64,000 nucleotides of DNA from Fluviibacter sp964604465 (GTDB lineage Bacteria > Pseudomonadota > Gammaproteobacteria > Burkholderiales > Rhodocyclaceae), in NCBI GenBank assembly GCA_964604465.1, contig CAZRYZ010000001.1:1-64000 (forward strand). Direction: 5' to 3'. How positions within the stretch are numbered: position 1 is the stretch's first letter; the number at the start of each line of letters is the position of its first letter. The notes under the pieces are model-generated. The model was not told the DNA's origin, ran no database searches, and saw only the letters and a program-made list of their open reading frames with translations. Shown in pieces: positions 53,075 through 60,861 of this stretch. The position numbers and the translations under genes were made by a program.

Positions 53075-54097
53075 TTAGCGGTAACCGGCACGATCCATCA
53101 ACCGGGTGGCTGCACCCTGAAGCTCGCCAGCTTTCGAGACATTGACCAGATCCATCTTGAACGGTCCCCAGTGACGAATGATCGAATCGGCCTTGATACG
53201 TGGATTCGCCGGATATTCAAAGTCATCGTTGGTATAGATCGATTGTGCTGTTTCTCCTGATAACCACTCGATCAGTTTTTGCCCACCGCCAGCATTTGGG
53301 GCATTCTTTGTCACGCCGGCACCAGAGATGTTGACATGGACACCACGTTCTTTCTGATTAGCCCAGAAAAGACCAACCGGCAGATTGGGGTCCTTGTCGA
53401 GCAGACGTGCCAGGTAATAGGTATTGACGATACCGACTTCGCACTGGCCCGCTGCAACGGCCTTAATCAGCGCCGTGTCGTCCGCAAAAACATCGGTGGC
53501 CAAGTTAGCGACCCAGCCCCGGACCACCTCTTCGGTTTTCTTTTCACCGAGCGTGGCAATCATGGTGGCCACCAATGACTGGTTGTAGACCTTCTTGGAG
53601 GTTCTCAGACACAATTTGCCCTTCCATTCAGGTTCTGCCAGTGCCTCGTAGGTCGACAGTTTCGAAGGGTTCACAAATCGTTTGTTATACACAATAGTTC
53701 GGGCTCGAACAGATAATCCGTACCATTCACCCTTGGGATCACGCAGGTTGGCTGGAATGTTTGCATTCAATGTCGGTGAATTGATGCTGCGCAGTAAACC
53801 CATACGCGAGGCATGCCATAGGTTCCCTGCGTCGACCGTAATCAGCACGTCGGCCGGGCTTTTTGCCCCTTCGGCTTTGAGGCGTTCTAGCAGGGGGCCT
53901 TCCTTATCGGTCAGCACCTGAATCTGCGTTCCCGTTTCTTTGGTGAAGGCATCGAAAAGTGGCTTGATCAGCTGCTCGTTGCGTGCCGAATAAACAGTCA
54001 CCGTATCGGCCAGGGTCGACCCAGCCAGCAATAGGCCAAACAGGCCGGAAACAACAGTAACAAAGGATACGTATCGACTACGACGAGGGTTTGACAT
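53075..54097 (-). CDS. fbpA: Periplasmic ferric-ion-binding protein
   Basis: This 340-residue solute-binding protein has a Sec signal peptide ending about residue 30 (GLLLAGSTLA). The mature part begins DTVTVYSARNEQLIKPLFDAF. The iron-ligand twin tyrosines are Tyr227 and Tyr228 in EVGIVNTYYLARLL. The N-terminal ligand position often held by His (SSRH) is Asn here (SARN), suggesting an all-Tyr or anion-assisted site. It is the first gene of fbpA-fbpB-fbpC-CA, with a Fur-like box in its promoter. Confidence 0.94.
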   Translation of the reverse strand: MSNPRRSRYVSFVTVVSGLFGLLLAGSTLADTVTVYSARNEQLIKPLFDAFTKETGTQIQVLTDKEGPLLERLKAEGAKSPADVLITVDAGNLWHASRMGLLRSINSPTLNANIPANLRDPKGEWYGLSVRARTIVYNKRFVNPSKLSTYEALAEPEWKGKLCLRTSKKVYNQSLVATMIATLGEKKTEEVVRGWVANLATDVFADDTALIKAVAAGQCEVGIVNTYYLARLLDKDPNLPVGLFWANQKERGVHVNISGAGVTKNAPNAGGGQKLIEWLSGETAQSIYTNDDFEYPANPRIKADSIIRHWGPFKMDLVNVSKAGELQGAATRLMDRAGYR

Positions 54098-54133
54098 GAT
54101 GGATTGACCTAGATATGAGCAGGAATTGATTCT

Positions 54134-54162
54134 ATTTTAATGGTAACTATTCTCATTTGCAA
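54134..54162 (-). promoter_or_regulatory. fbpA promoter with Fur-like box
   Basis: On the minus strand TTGCAA (54162-54157), a 17-base spacer and TAAAAT (54139-54134) form a good promoter 37 bases before fbpA. The spacer holds TGAGAATAGTTACCA (54155-54141), which matches 12 of 14 scored positions of the Fur 7-1-7 consensus TGATAATnATTATCA. Repression by Fur-Fe(II) would block the promoter directly. It may also affect the divergent dioxygenase gene. Confidence 0.72.
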
Positions 54163-54232
54163 GCTTTGGTAGCAGGATTTAGAATGAAATTCAGGAGATT
54201 CCACTACTGGCCTTTCAACGCGTTGACAAACC

Positions 54233-55024
54233 ATGATGCCCACACTCTTCGTCCCTCACGGCGCTCCAACTTTTGCCCTGCGACCCGGTGAAGCCGGTGC
54301 CGCTCTCGAAAACCTGGCGCGCCAACTTCAGAGGCCACGCGCTATCGTTGTTGTCAGCCCGCACTGGGAAACACACGAGCCCACCCTGGGCAAGGGAACC
54401 ACGCTGGAAACCATTTATGACTTCTCCGGTTTTCCGGCAGAGCTCTACACACTAACCTACCCCGCCCAGGGCAGTGCGGAGATCGCACAACAGGTTGCAA
54501 ATTGCCTCAGGTCTGCCGGCTACCCGGTTCGCCTAGACCCGCAACGTGGCCTGGATCATGGTGCCTGGGTGCCTCTGCGTATGATGTACCCTGAAGCGGA
54601 TATTCCCGTAGTGCCGCTGTCAATCCAGGTTAATGCGGATGCGGCGTATCACTATGCGCTGGGTCAGGCGTTGCAGCCGCTGACGGACCTGGGCATTCTC
54701 GTGATGGGCACCGGCAGCATCACCCATAACCTGGGCGATTACATACACTGCGTTCGAAACGGGCTTCCCACACCTGAATACGTGGGCCGATTCGCCGACT
54801 GGGTGGATGCACAGCTGCAATCCGATGATCTGCAAGCACTACTGGATTACCGTCACCGTGCAGCCGATGCCACACGTGCCCATCCGAGCGAAGAGCATTT
54901 CATGCCCTTCTTTGTTGCGCTCGGCGCGGCTGGGAAACAAGCGGTTGCCCATCGTTTTCATCAGGGTGTTGATGACCTGGTCATTGCCATGGACGGCTAC
55001 CAATTCGGTCGAACGGTACAATAG
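54233..55024 (+). CDS. LigB-type extradiol dioxygenase (DODA family)
   Basis: This 263-residue non-heme iron dioxygenase-like protein has the metal/catalytic His motifs LFVPHGAPTFALRPG, VVSPHWETHEPTLG, RGLDHGAWVPLRMMYP and GTGSITHNLGDYI. It resembles the YgiD/DODA group, which opens catechol rings such as DOPA; the physiological substrate is unknown. It is divergent from the Fur-regulated fbp operon. Two adjacent ATG codons can start it. Confidence 0.9.
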   Translation: MMPTLFVPHGAPTFALRPGEAGAALENLARQLQRPRAIVVVSPHWETHEPTLGKGTTLETIYDFSGFPAELYTLTYPAQGSAEIAQQVANCLRSAGYPVRLDPQRGLDHGAWVPLRMMYPEADIPVVPLSIQVNADAAYHYALGQALQPLTDLGILVMGTGSITHNLGDYIHCVRNGLPTPEYVGRFADWVDAQLQSDDLQALLDYRHRAADATRAHPSEEHFMPFFVALGAAGKQAVAHRFHQGVDDLVIAMDGYQFGRTVQ

Positions 55025-55053
55025 ACACTTCAAAATCAATCAAGAGCCTCAGC

Positions 55054-55401
55054 ATGTCCGGTCAATCCACCTACCCTCCCTGCCCGCAGTGCACACTGGA
55101 AAATACCTATCCGGATGGCACGAACTTCATCTGCGCAGATTGTGGTTTTGAATGGCCGATGGAGGCAGAGCGTGGCGAAGAAGAGGGGGCGCGTATCGTC
55201 AAAGATGCCAATGGCAATGTCCTCACGGATGGCGATAGCGTGATCCTGATCAAGGACCTCAAGCTCAAGGGGTCGTCCAGCACCATGAAGGTTGGCACCA
55301 AGATCAAGAGCATCCGCATCGTCGATGGGGATCATGAGCTCGATTGCAAATCCGACTTCGGCAACATCATGCTCAAAGCCTGTTTCGTCAAGAAGGCCTG
55401 A
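55054..55401 (+). CDS. yjdM: YjdM/PhnA-family zinc-ribbon protein
   Basis: This 115-residue protein has an N-terminal zinc ribbon with two Cys-x-x-Cys pairs (YPPCPQCTLENTY and FICADCGFEW), followed by the family's beta domain (VKDANGNVLTDGDSVILIKDL, KVGTKIKSIRIVDGDHEL). It was named PhnA from proximity to phosphonate genes, but no such role is established for this group. It follows the dioxygenase by 29 bases and precedes ybiB by 31 bases. Confidence 0.92.
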   Translation: MSGQSTYPPCPQCTLENTYPDGTNFICADCGFEWPMEAERGEEEGARIVKDANGNVLTDGDSVILIKDLKLKGSSSTMKVGTKIKSIRIVDGDHELDCKSDFGNIMLKACFVKKA

Positions 55402-55432
55402 GCCTACAATCACACCCTCCGAACCCGGGCCA

Positions 55433-56380
55433 ATGACCGATTCTGAGTCATTCTCTCTCTCGCTCCCGTCCCTAATCAAGGAGATTGGCCGGGGTGCCAA
55501 AGGTGCCCGGGATTTATCGCTGAGCGATGCCGAAGCGCTTTTCAGGGCAATGCTAAATGGCGAGGTTCCGGATCTTGAACTGGGCGCCATTCTGCTTTCC
55601 TTGCGCATCAAGGGTGAATCCGACGAGGAGTTACTGGGCTTTTGCAAAGCGATGCAAGACACTACCCGCTGCATCGATCACCCAAGCCACTCTCAACCGG
55701 TTGTTATCCTCCCTACCTACAACGGCACCCGGCGCCAGCCAAATCTCCTGCCCTTACTAACGTTCATGCTTCGCGACGCCGGTCTACCAGTGCTGATTCA
55801 TGGTCGGCATGATTTCGCTAATCGGGAGAACCCCTTTCCGCTCTTCCACGCATGTGGCATTGACTCAGCCCAAACACTAGAAGCCGTCAACCAGCAACTA
55901 AGCGATCAGGGGATTGCCCTGACTGGCATAGATGTCCTGAACCCCGAGCTCGACCGCCTGTTGGCATTACGCACACGACTCGGCCTTCGTAACCCGGCAC
56001 ATACCCTGTGTAAATTGCTCGACCCCTGCCCTGGGCACAGTATCCGGGTCGTGAATGTGACACATCCGGAATACCTTATCCGGATGGCATCGTTGCTCAA
56101 AGCGCAAAGAACAACGGCGCTACTCATGCGCGGCACCGAAGGGGAGCCCTTTGCCAACCCCAAACGTCGACCGGAATTGTCAGGGTTTCATGGCAGCGAA
56201 ACCGTCCCCCTGTACTCAGCCGAAGATGGGGGCTCGCCACCAATTCCCGGCTGGCCAGAAAGCAACGAACTGGAAGAGAATGTGGCATTAATCCGCGCCT
56301 TGCGCGAGGCACCCAAACAAATCCCCCAGCCTCTGGTCGATCAGGTAGATGCCCTCAAAAGGCTGGCTGCACTGATCTGA
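55433..56380 (+). CDS. ybiB: YbiB/TrpD2-family DNA-binding protein
   Basis: This 315-residue protein has the anthranilate phosphoribosyltransferase-like fold: an N-terminal helical domain (SLSDAEALFRAMLNGEVPDLELGAIL, in parts) and a C-terminal glycosyltransferase family 3 region (VILPTYNGTRRQPNLLPLLT, GLPVLIHGR). It lacks the usual TrpD PRPP glycine loop, and YbiB relatives bind nucleic acid instead. The ATG at 55433 was chosen because the longer frame runs back through yjdM. Confidence 0.85.
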   Translation: MTDSESFSLSLPSLIKEIGRGAKGARDLSLSDAEALFRAMLNGEVPDLELGAILLSLRIKGESDEELLGFCKAMQDTTRCIDHPSHSQPVVILPTYNGTRRQPNLLPLLTFMLRDAGLPVLIHGRHDFANRENPFPLFHACGIDSAQTLEAVNQQLSDQGIALTGIDVLNPELDRLLALRTRLGLRNPAHTLCKLLDPCPGHSIRVVNVTHPEYLIRMASLLKAQRTTALLMRGTEGEPFANPKRRPELSGFHGSETVPLYSAEDGGSPPIPGWPESNELEENVALIRALREAPKQIPQPLVDQVDALKRLAALI

Positions 56381-56383
56381 AGA

Positions 56384-57412
56384 TCAAGTGTTATCGGGTA
56401 GATCCCGGTGCGCAGCCCGGCTGAGGCGATCCTGTATAGCAAGCCACTCAGAATGCTGCGGTAAGGCCTGGACCAGTATTTGCCGGTGCCCACCCCCATC
56501 CAGTTCCCGCAGCACGCGATAGAAATCATGCGCGTAATCCATCGGATCGTTAGCCAGGATACGGGTTGAGGCATATTGCCGAACACGTGGCGGGAGGTCA
56601 TCTGTATCCCGCACAATCGCTGCAACATCTCCGCGAGCTATCTGACGATCTATCATCCCCGCATCGACCACCTTCAGGGGCGTACGCGGTGCGTAATGAG
56701 AGGCCAGCGATCCCGATACACGGGGCGCGCGCTCATCTTTCTTTGCATGGGCCTGCACAGTGCGGCCCAAAACCAGGCTCAGTTGCTCGGCCGTGATCGC
56801 ACCGGGCCGGAGAATGACTGGTAGACCGCGAGAAAGATCGACGATGGTAGATTCAATGCCCACACGACAGTCACCCCCATCCAGAATCAATGCCACTGCA
56901 TCCCCAAGCTCGTCAGCAACATGCTGAGCGGTCGTCGGACTGATTCTCCCGAATCGATTGGCTGAAGGCGCGGCCAGGCCACCACCCTGTTGGCCTGCAG
57001 ACCGCCGCGACTCCGCTAACGCCCTCAATAAAGCCAAAGCAACCGGATGTCCCGGCAAACGAATACCGACAGTGTCCTGACCACCTGTCACCACATCAGG
57101 CACTGTTAGTGCCTTTTTCAGAATCATCGTAAGCGGCCCCGGCCAGAATGCCTCAGCCAGGGTCCATGCCTCGTCAGGAATCTCGCGCGCGTAATGGGTC
57201 AGCAGATCATCAGCGCCCAGATGAACAATCAACGGATGATCTGCCGGTCGACCCTTCGCAGCAAAAATGTGGGCGACCGCCGCCGGATTATCGGCATCCG
57301 CTGCCAGACCATAAACAGTTTCCGTGGGGAACCCGATCAACGCCCCCGCGTTGATCAACGAGACTGCCCGGTGAATCGCGTCGGGTGACTGACCCGGGAC
57401 GATCTCAGGCAT
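56384..57412 (-). CDS. tsaC: L-threonylcarbamoyladenylate synthase (Sua5 type)
   Basis: This 342-residue enzyme makes threonylcarbamoyl-AMP for the t6A37 tRNA modification. The YrdC/TsaC domain (1-200) has GALIGFPTETVYGLAADA, KGRPADHPLIVHL, FWPGPLTMIL, GIRLPGHPVALALL and APSANRFGRISPT. The additional C-terminal Sua5 domain (ASHYAPRTPLKVVD onward) makes it the long Sua5 form, not short TsaC. The ATG at 57412 overlaps the purK stop by 8 bases, which decides the start. Confidence 0.94.
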   Translation of the reverse strand: MPEIVPGQSPDAIHRAVSLINAGALIGFPTETVYGLAADADNPAAVAHIFAAKGRPADHPLIVHLGADDLLTHYAREIPDEAWTLAEAFWPGPLTMILKKALTVPDVVTGGQDTVGIRLPGHPVALALLRALAESRRSAGQQGGGLAAPSANRFGRISPTTAQHVADELGDAVALILDGGDCRVGIESTIVDLSRGLPVILRPGAITAEQLSLVLGRTVQAHAKKDERAPRVSGSLASHYAPRTPLKVVDAGMIDRQIARGDVAAIVRDTDDLPPRVRQYASTRILANDPMDYAHDFYRVLRELDGGGHRQILVQALPQHSEWLAIQDRLSRAAHRDLPDNT

Positions 57413-58571
57413 CGGGCAGACCGAGGATCTGGCGCGCTTGCATCGCCCGTTCATAAACTTGTTGGGCATCATCACCCACCACCGTGTAATGACCCATCTT
57501 GCGACCGGCACGGGGGGTTTGCTTGCCATAGAGATGCAGGCACAAGCCCGGGATTGCCAGTAAAGCGGCCCAGTCCGGTTCACGCTCAATACCCTTGTCA
57601 AACCAGAGATCACCCAACAGGTTTACCATCACCGCCGCCGAATGCGCGCGACTATCGCCAAGGGGCATGCCGCACAAAGCACGCACCTGCTGCTGAAACT
57701 GGCTCGTGGCACAGGCATCGATCGTGTAATGGCCGCTATTGTGCGGACGGGGCGCCATTTCGTTCACCACCAGCTGACCTCGCGAGACGAAAAACTCAAC
57801 GCCCAGCGTGCCGACATAACCGAGACAACCCGCCAGCTTCTCAGCGACCTCGCAGGCATCGTCAGCGACACCCACCGAGTTTTGGTCAACTTGCCAGGCG
57901 GGGACCACGCTCACATCCAGAATGCCATTGTAGTGGCGGTTTTCTGCCGATGGGAAAGCCTTCACGCTGCCATCCTGCCCACGAGCCAACACGACCGAGA
58001 TTTCATAATCTAATGGCAGCTTGGCTTCCAGGATGCAGCGCACACTACCGAGAGCGAGCCAGGCTGCTTCAGCCGCAGCGCGATCCTCGACCACCGCCTG
58101 TCCTTTACCGTCATAGCCTAGGCGTGCGGCTTTGAGGATTCCGGGGAAAAGATGCGCGGGTGCGGCGCGTAGATCTTCAATCGAGGCAATCTCGGCGAAT
58201 GGGCCATGCGGCAAACCATGGGTTGCCAGGAAGGTCTTTTCAGCAATACGATCCTGACAGACCGAAACAGCCGCCGCCGAGGGGTGCACCGGTAAGCGCT
58301 CCGCCAGAACAGCCAGCGAGTCTGCCGGAACATTCTCAAACTCGGTGGTCACCGCTGCACAACCCGAAGCCAATTCGGCCAAGGCGGTGCCGTCATCATA
58401 CTCAGCGCATAGGTGACGATCCGCAATCAGACCGGCCGGGCTACCGGGATCCGGATCCAGCACCCAGACCTGATAACCCAGTTCATGAGCCGCCATAACG
58501 AAATAGCGGCCAAGTTGGCCGCCACCCAGCACACCCAGCACCGCAGGTGCCGGAATCAAGCATTTCTTCAT
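57405..58571 (-). CDS. purK: N5-carboxyaminoimidazole ribonucleotide synthase
   Basis: This 388-residue ATP-grasp enzyme carboxylates AIR with bicarbonate. The N-terminal LGVLGGGQLGRYFVMAAHELG, DGTALAELASGCAAVTTEFENV (in parts), LKAARLGYDGKGQAVV and LVVNEMAPRPHNSGHYTIDA are typical. Its ATG shares its A with the purE stop codon (58571), so the pair is coupled as purE-purK. Confidence 0.96.
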   Translation of the reverse strand: MKKCLIPAPAVLGVLGGGQLGRYFVMAAHELGYQVWVLDPDPGSPAGLIADRHLCAEYDDGTALAELASGCAAVTTEFENVPADSLAVLAERLPVHPSAAAVSVCQDRIAEKTFLATHGLPHGPFAEIASIEDLRAAPAHLFPGILKAARLGYDGKGQAVVEDRAAAEAAWLALGSVRCILEAKLPLDYEISVVLARGQDGSVKAFPSAENRHYNGILDVSVVPAWQVDQNSVGVADDACEVAEKLAGCLGYVGTLGVEFFVSRGQLVVNEMAPRPHNSGHYTIDACATSQFQQQVRALCGMPLGDSRAHSAAVMVNLLGDLWFDKGIEREPDWAALLAIPGLCLHLYGKQTPRAGRKMGHYTVVGDDAQQVYERAMQARQILGLPDA

Positions 58572-59074
58572 TAGACTTCCGGCAATTTCATGGCCAGCAC
58601 TTTGGCTGACTGGGTCTTTCGGAACTGCTGCAAACGATCATTTAAAGCAACATCCTGATTCGCCAGCATCGCGACAGCAAACAACGCGGCATTGGCCGCC
58701 CCGGCTTCGCCAATGGCAAAGGTCGCTACGGGAATACCTTTAGGCATCTGTACGATGGAATGCAACGAGTCGACACCCGACAGGGCTTTGGATTGTACCG
58801 GCACCCCCAGCACAGGCACCGTGGTCTTGGCTGCCAGCATGCCCGGTAAATGTGCCGCACCACCGGCGCCAGCGATAATGGCCTGCAAGCCCCGTGATCC
58901 GGCATTTTCCGCGTAATCAAACAGCAGATCGGGTGTCCTGTGCGCCGATACAACGCGCGCCTCAAACGGCACGCCAAACTCTTTAAGCATGACGGCCGCT
59001 GCCTGCATCGTCGGCCAGTCGGAGTCCGACCCCATCACGATACCTACGAGAGGCGATTTGTTGTTCGCAGTCAT
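58571..59074 (-). CDS. purE: N5-carboxyaminoimidazole ribonucleotide mutase
   Basis: This 167-residue class I PurE moves the carboxylate from N5-CAIR to CAIR. Key blocks are VGIVMGSDSDWPTMQAAA, VSAHRTPDLLFDYA with the catalytic His, IIAGAGGAAHLPGMLAA and SLHSIVQMPKGIPVATFAIG. It overlaps folD by 4 bases (ATGA), giving folD-purE-purK-tsaC. Confidence 0.97.
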   Translation of the reverse strand: MTANNKSPLVGIVMGSDSDWPTMQAAAVMLKEFGVPFEARVVSAHRTPDLLFDYAENAGSRGLQAIIAGAGGAAHLPGMLAAKTTVPVLGVPVQSKALSGVDSLHSIVQMPKGIPVATFAIGEAGAANAALFAVAMLANQDVALNDRLQQFRKTQSAKVLAMKLPEV

Positions 59075-59955
59075 TGAACAGTCCCTTCGGCAAAGCGTTC
59101 CGCTGAGGTCAGCGTATTGGCGAGCAGCATGGCAATCGTCATCGGACCAACACCGCCCGGCACGGGCGTAATAGCGCCGGCAATGGGTTTGACAGCATCA
59201 AAGTCGACATCACCACACAGACCTCCACCAGCCTCGGCCGGCAATCGATTGATGCCCACGTCAATCACGAGCGCGCCGGGTTTGACCATATCCGCAGTCA
59301 CGAATTTTGGTTTGCCAATCGCGGCAACCAGGATGTCAGCCCGGCGGGTATGTTCTCTCAGATCCCGCGTACGAGAGTGACAAACGGTCACCGTACAACC
59401 CGCATGCAGCAATAGCATGGCCATCGGTTTGCCAACGATATTAGAACGACCGATGACCACGGCTTCCTTGCCATTGAGATCAACACCGGTTTCAGCCAGT
59501 AACTTCATCACACCATAAGGCGTACAGGGAATGAAGCGGGGATCGCCCTGCATGAGGGCACCCACGTTCGCCGCATGAAACCCATCGACGTCCTTTTCGG
59601 GGCGAATCGCAGCCAGCACTTCGGCTTCATCAAATTGCGGCGGTAGCGGGAGTTGAACCAGAATACCGTGTACTGCCGGATCCTGGTTCAGTTCGGCAAT
59701 TTTTTCGAGTACGACACCCGGTGCCACGTTAGCGGGAAACGGGAAATCAAAGGAAAGCATCCCGGCCTCATGGCAGGCCTTGATCTTGTTACGCACATAA
59801 ACTTGCGATGCCGGATTCTCGCCGACCAGAATCACTGCCAGACCGGGGCGAGTTCCCTGCAGCGCCAATTCATCAGCACGCACTTTGAATTCGGCGCGCA
59901 GTCGTTTAGACAACGCAGCGCCATCGAGTATTTGAGCGGTTGTGTGGTTTGCCAT
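59071..59955 (-). CDS. folD: Bifunctional methylene-THF dehydrogenase / methenyl-THF cyclohydrolase
   Basis: This 294-residue NADP enzyme supplies 10-formyl-THF for purine synthesis. VILVGENPASQVYVRNKIKAC contains the catalytic Tyr-x-x-x-Lys; ILVQLPLPPQFDE, PEKDVDGFHAANVG, VVIGRSNIVGKPMAMLL and the C-terminal PVPGGVGPMTIAMLL are all family signatures. Its position ahead of purE-purK links one-carbon supply with purine genes. Confidence 0.97.
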   Translation of the reverse strand: MANHTTAQILDGAALSKRLRAEFKVRADELALQGTRPGLAVILVGENPASQVYVRNKIKACHEAGMLSFDFPFPANVAPGVVLEKIAELNQDPAVHGILVQLPLPPQFDEAEVLAAIRPEKDVDGFHAANVGALMQGDPRFIPCTPYGVMKLLAETGVDLNGKEAVVIGRSNIVGKPMAMLLLHAGCTVTVCHSRTRDLREHTRRADILVAAIGKPKFVTADMVKPGALVIDVGINRLPAEAGGGLCGDVDFDAVKPIAGAITPVPGGVGPMTIAMLLANTLTSAERFAEGTVQ

Positions 59956-59961
59956 AGGCCG

Positions 59962-60591
59962 TTATTTTACTTCAAACCGCCAGCCAGATACTGTTATACC
60001 TTGGGCTGCTACATCTTCGGCCAGCGCTTCAGGATCCGGAGCAATCAGGGTGATCTGCGGACAACGGGCAGCAAAGTTACGGATTCGCATCAGGGGCAAT
60101 GGACTGCTCCAGGCAAGCAGCAAACCATTACCCTCTGCCAAGGCGATGTCCTCATGCCAGCCGACTCGGATCCATCCTTTTCTGGACGACTCCCGCCTAA
60201 ATTCACGATTCAGTGAGGAGTTTTCCACTCCCCGTGTCAGTGCAATCTGTCGGATCTGAACCCAGTCTGCATCATTGACCTGCCTGTGCGAGCACCAGGG
60301 CACCGAGCTTCCATCCAGCGGGATACCTTCAAACCCAGACCCCCTACCCAACACCACCACCGGCGACACAAATTCCGTGGAATAAGCCCGGGCTTCTGCC
60401 ATCCAGGGGGCAGCCCGCTGCTCCGGGGCATCATTTAGCTCGAGAACCGGCACCCCCGCATGGCGCAAGGCGCTTCTCCATGCCCCGGCTTGAACGGAAT
60501 CGCCACGCATCCGGATGAGGCTTTCTGCCTCGGCATATTCATTCAGAAGCTGTTGAGCAACCAGAGTAGGCGACGGTTCAAAGCATGACAT
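59962..60591 (-). CDS. Conserved-looking protein of unknown function
   Basis: This soluble-looking protein of 209 residues has no signal peptide or TM helix. I chose the ATG at 60591 (MSCFEPSPTL); the frame is open to 60678. It has an N-terminal helical part (LVAQQLLNEYAEAESLIRMRG), a middle rich in Trp and Gly (RAAPWMAEARAY, VVLGRGSGFEGIPLDG) and a C-terminal alpha/beta part (GNGLLLAWSSPLPLMRIRNF, PQITLIAPDPEALAE). I do not recognise a family. It lies 6 bases upstream of folD on the same strand and so heads the folD-purE-purK operon. Confidence 0.6.
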   Translation of the reverse strand: MSCFEPSPTLVAQQLLNEYAEAESLIRMRGDSVQAGAWRSALRHAGVPVLELNDAPEQRAAPWMAEARAYSTEFVSPVVVLGRGSGFEGIPLDGSSVPWCSHRQVNDADWVQIRQIALTRGVENSSLNREFRRESSRKGWIRVGWHEDIALAEGNGLLLAWSSPLPLMRIRNFAARCPQITLIAPDPEALAEDVAAQGITVSGWRFEVK

Positions 60592-60672
60592 GTTGCGATG
60601 ATGCCACGGTCCGAGCCAGTTACCCCGATGAATGGCTTGACGTGACAGTTGACCCGCTTTACAATTTTCGCA

Positions 60673-60861
60673 TAACAAGATGTTATTTCACATTACAAAA
60701 CACAAAAAAACGAAACTTGACGCATCCTGACGCCCGAGTTCCGGGTTGTGCGGCGCGGAACACCGCCAAGAAACATCCCGTTATAGTCGGGTCAGGTTGT
60801 CATTAACGCGGGTCATCATGGATGCGTATTACCTATCGCATCTGTATCAGGAGGAGATAGC
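60673..60861 (+). promoter_or_regulatory. aceE upstream region with dyad, -10-like box and ribosome binding site
   Basis: The gap contains the inverted repeat TAACA-AGA-TGTTA (60673-60685), a -10-like TATAGT (60782-60787) without a convincing -35, and a strong ribosome binding site AGGAGGAG (60849-60856), 5 bases from the aceE ATG. A 27-codon frame starting at 60818 overlaps the aceE start out of frame. The dyad is divergent-facing and could serve either side. Confidence 0.45.
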
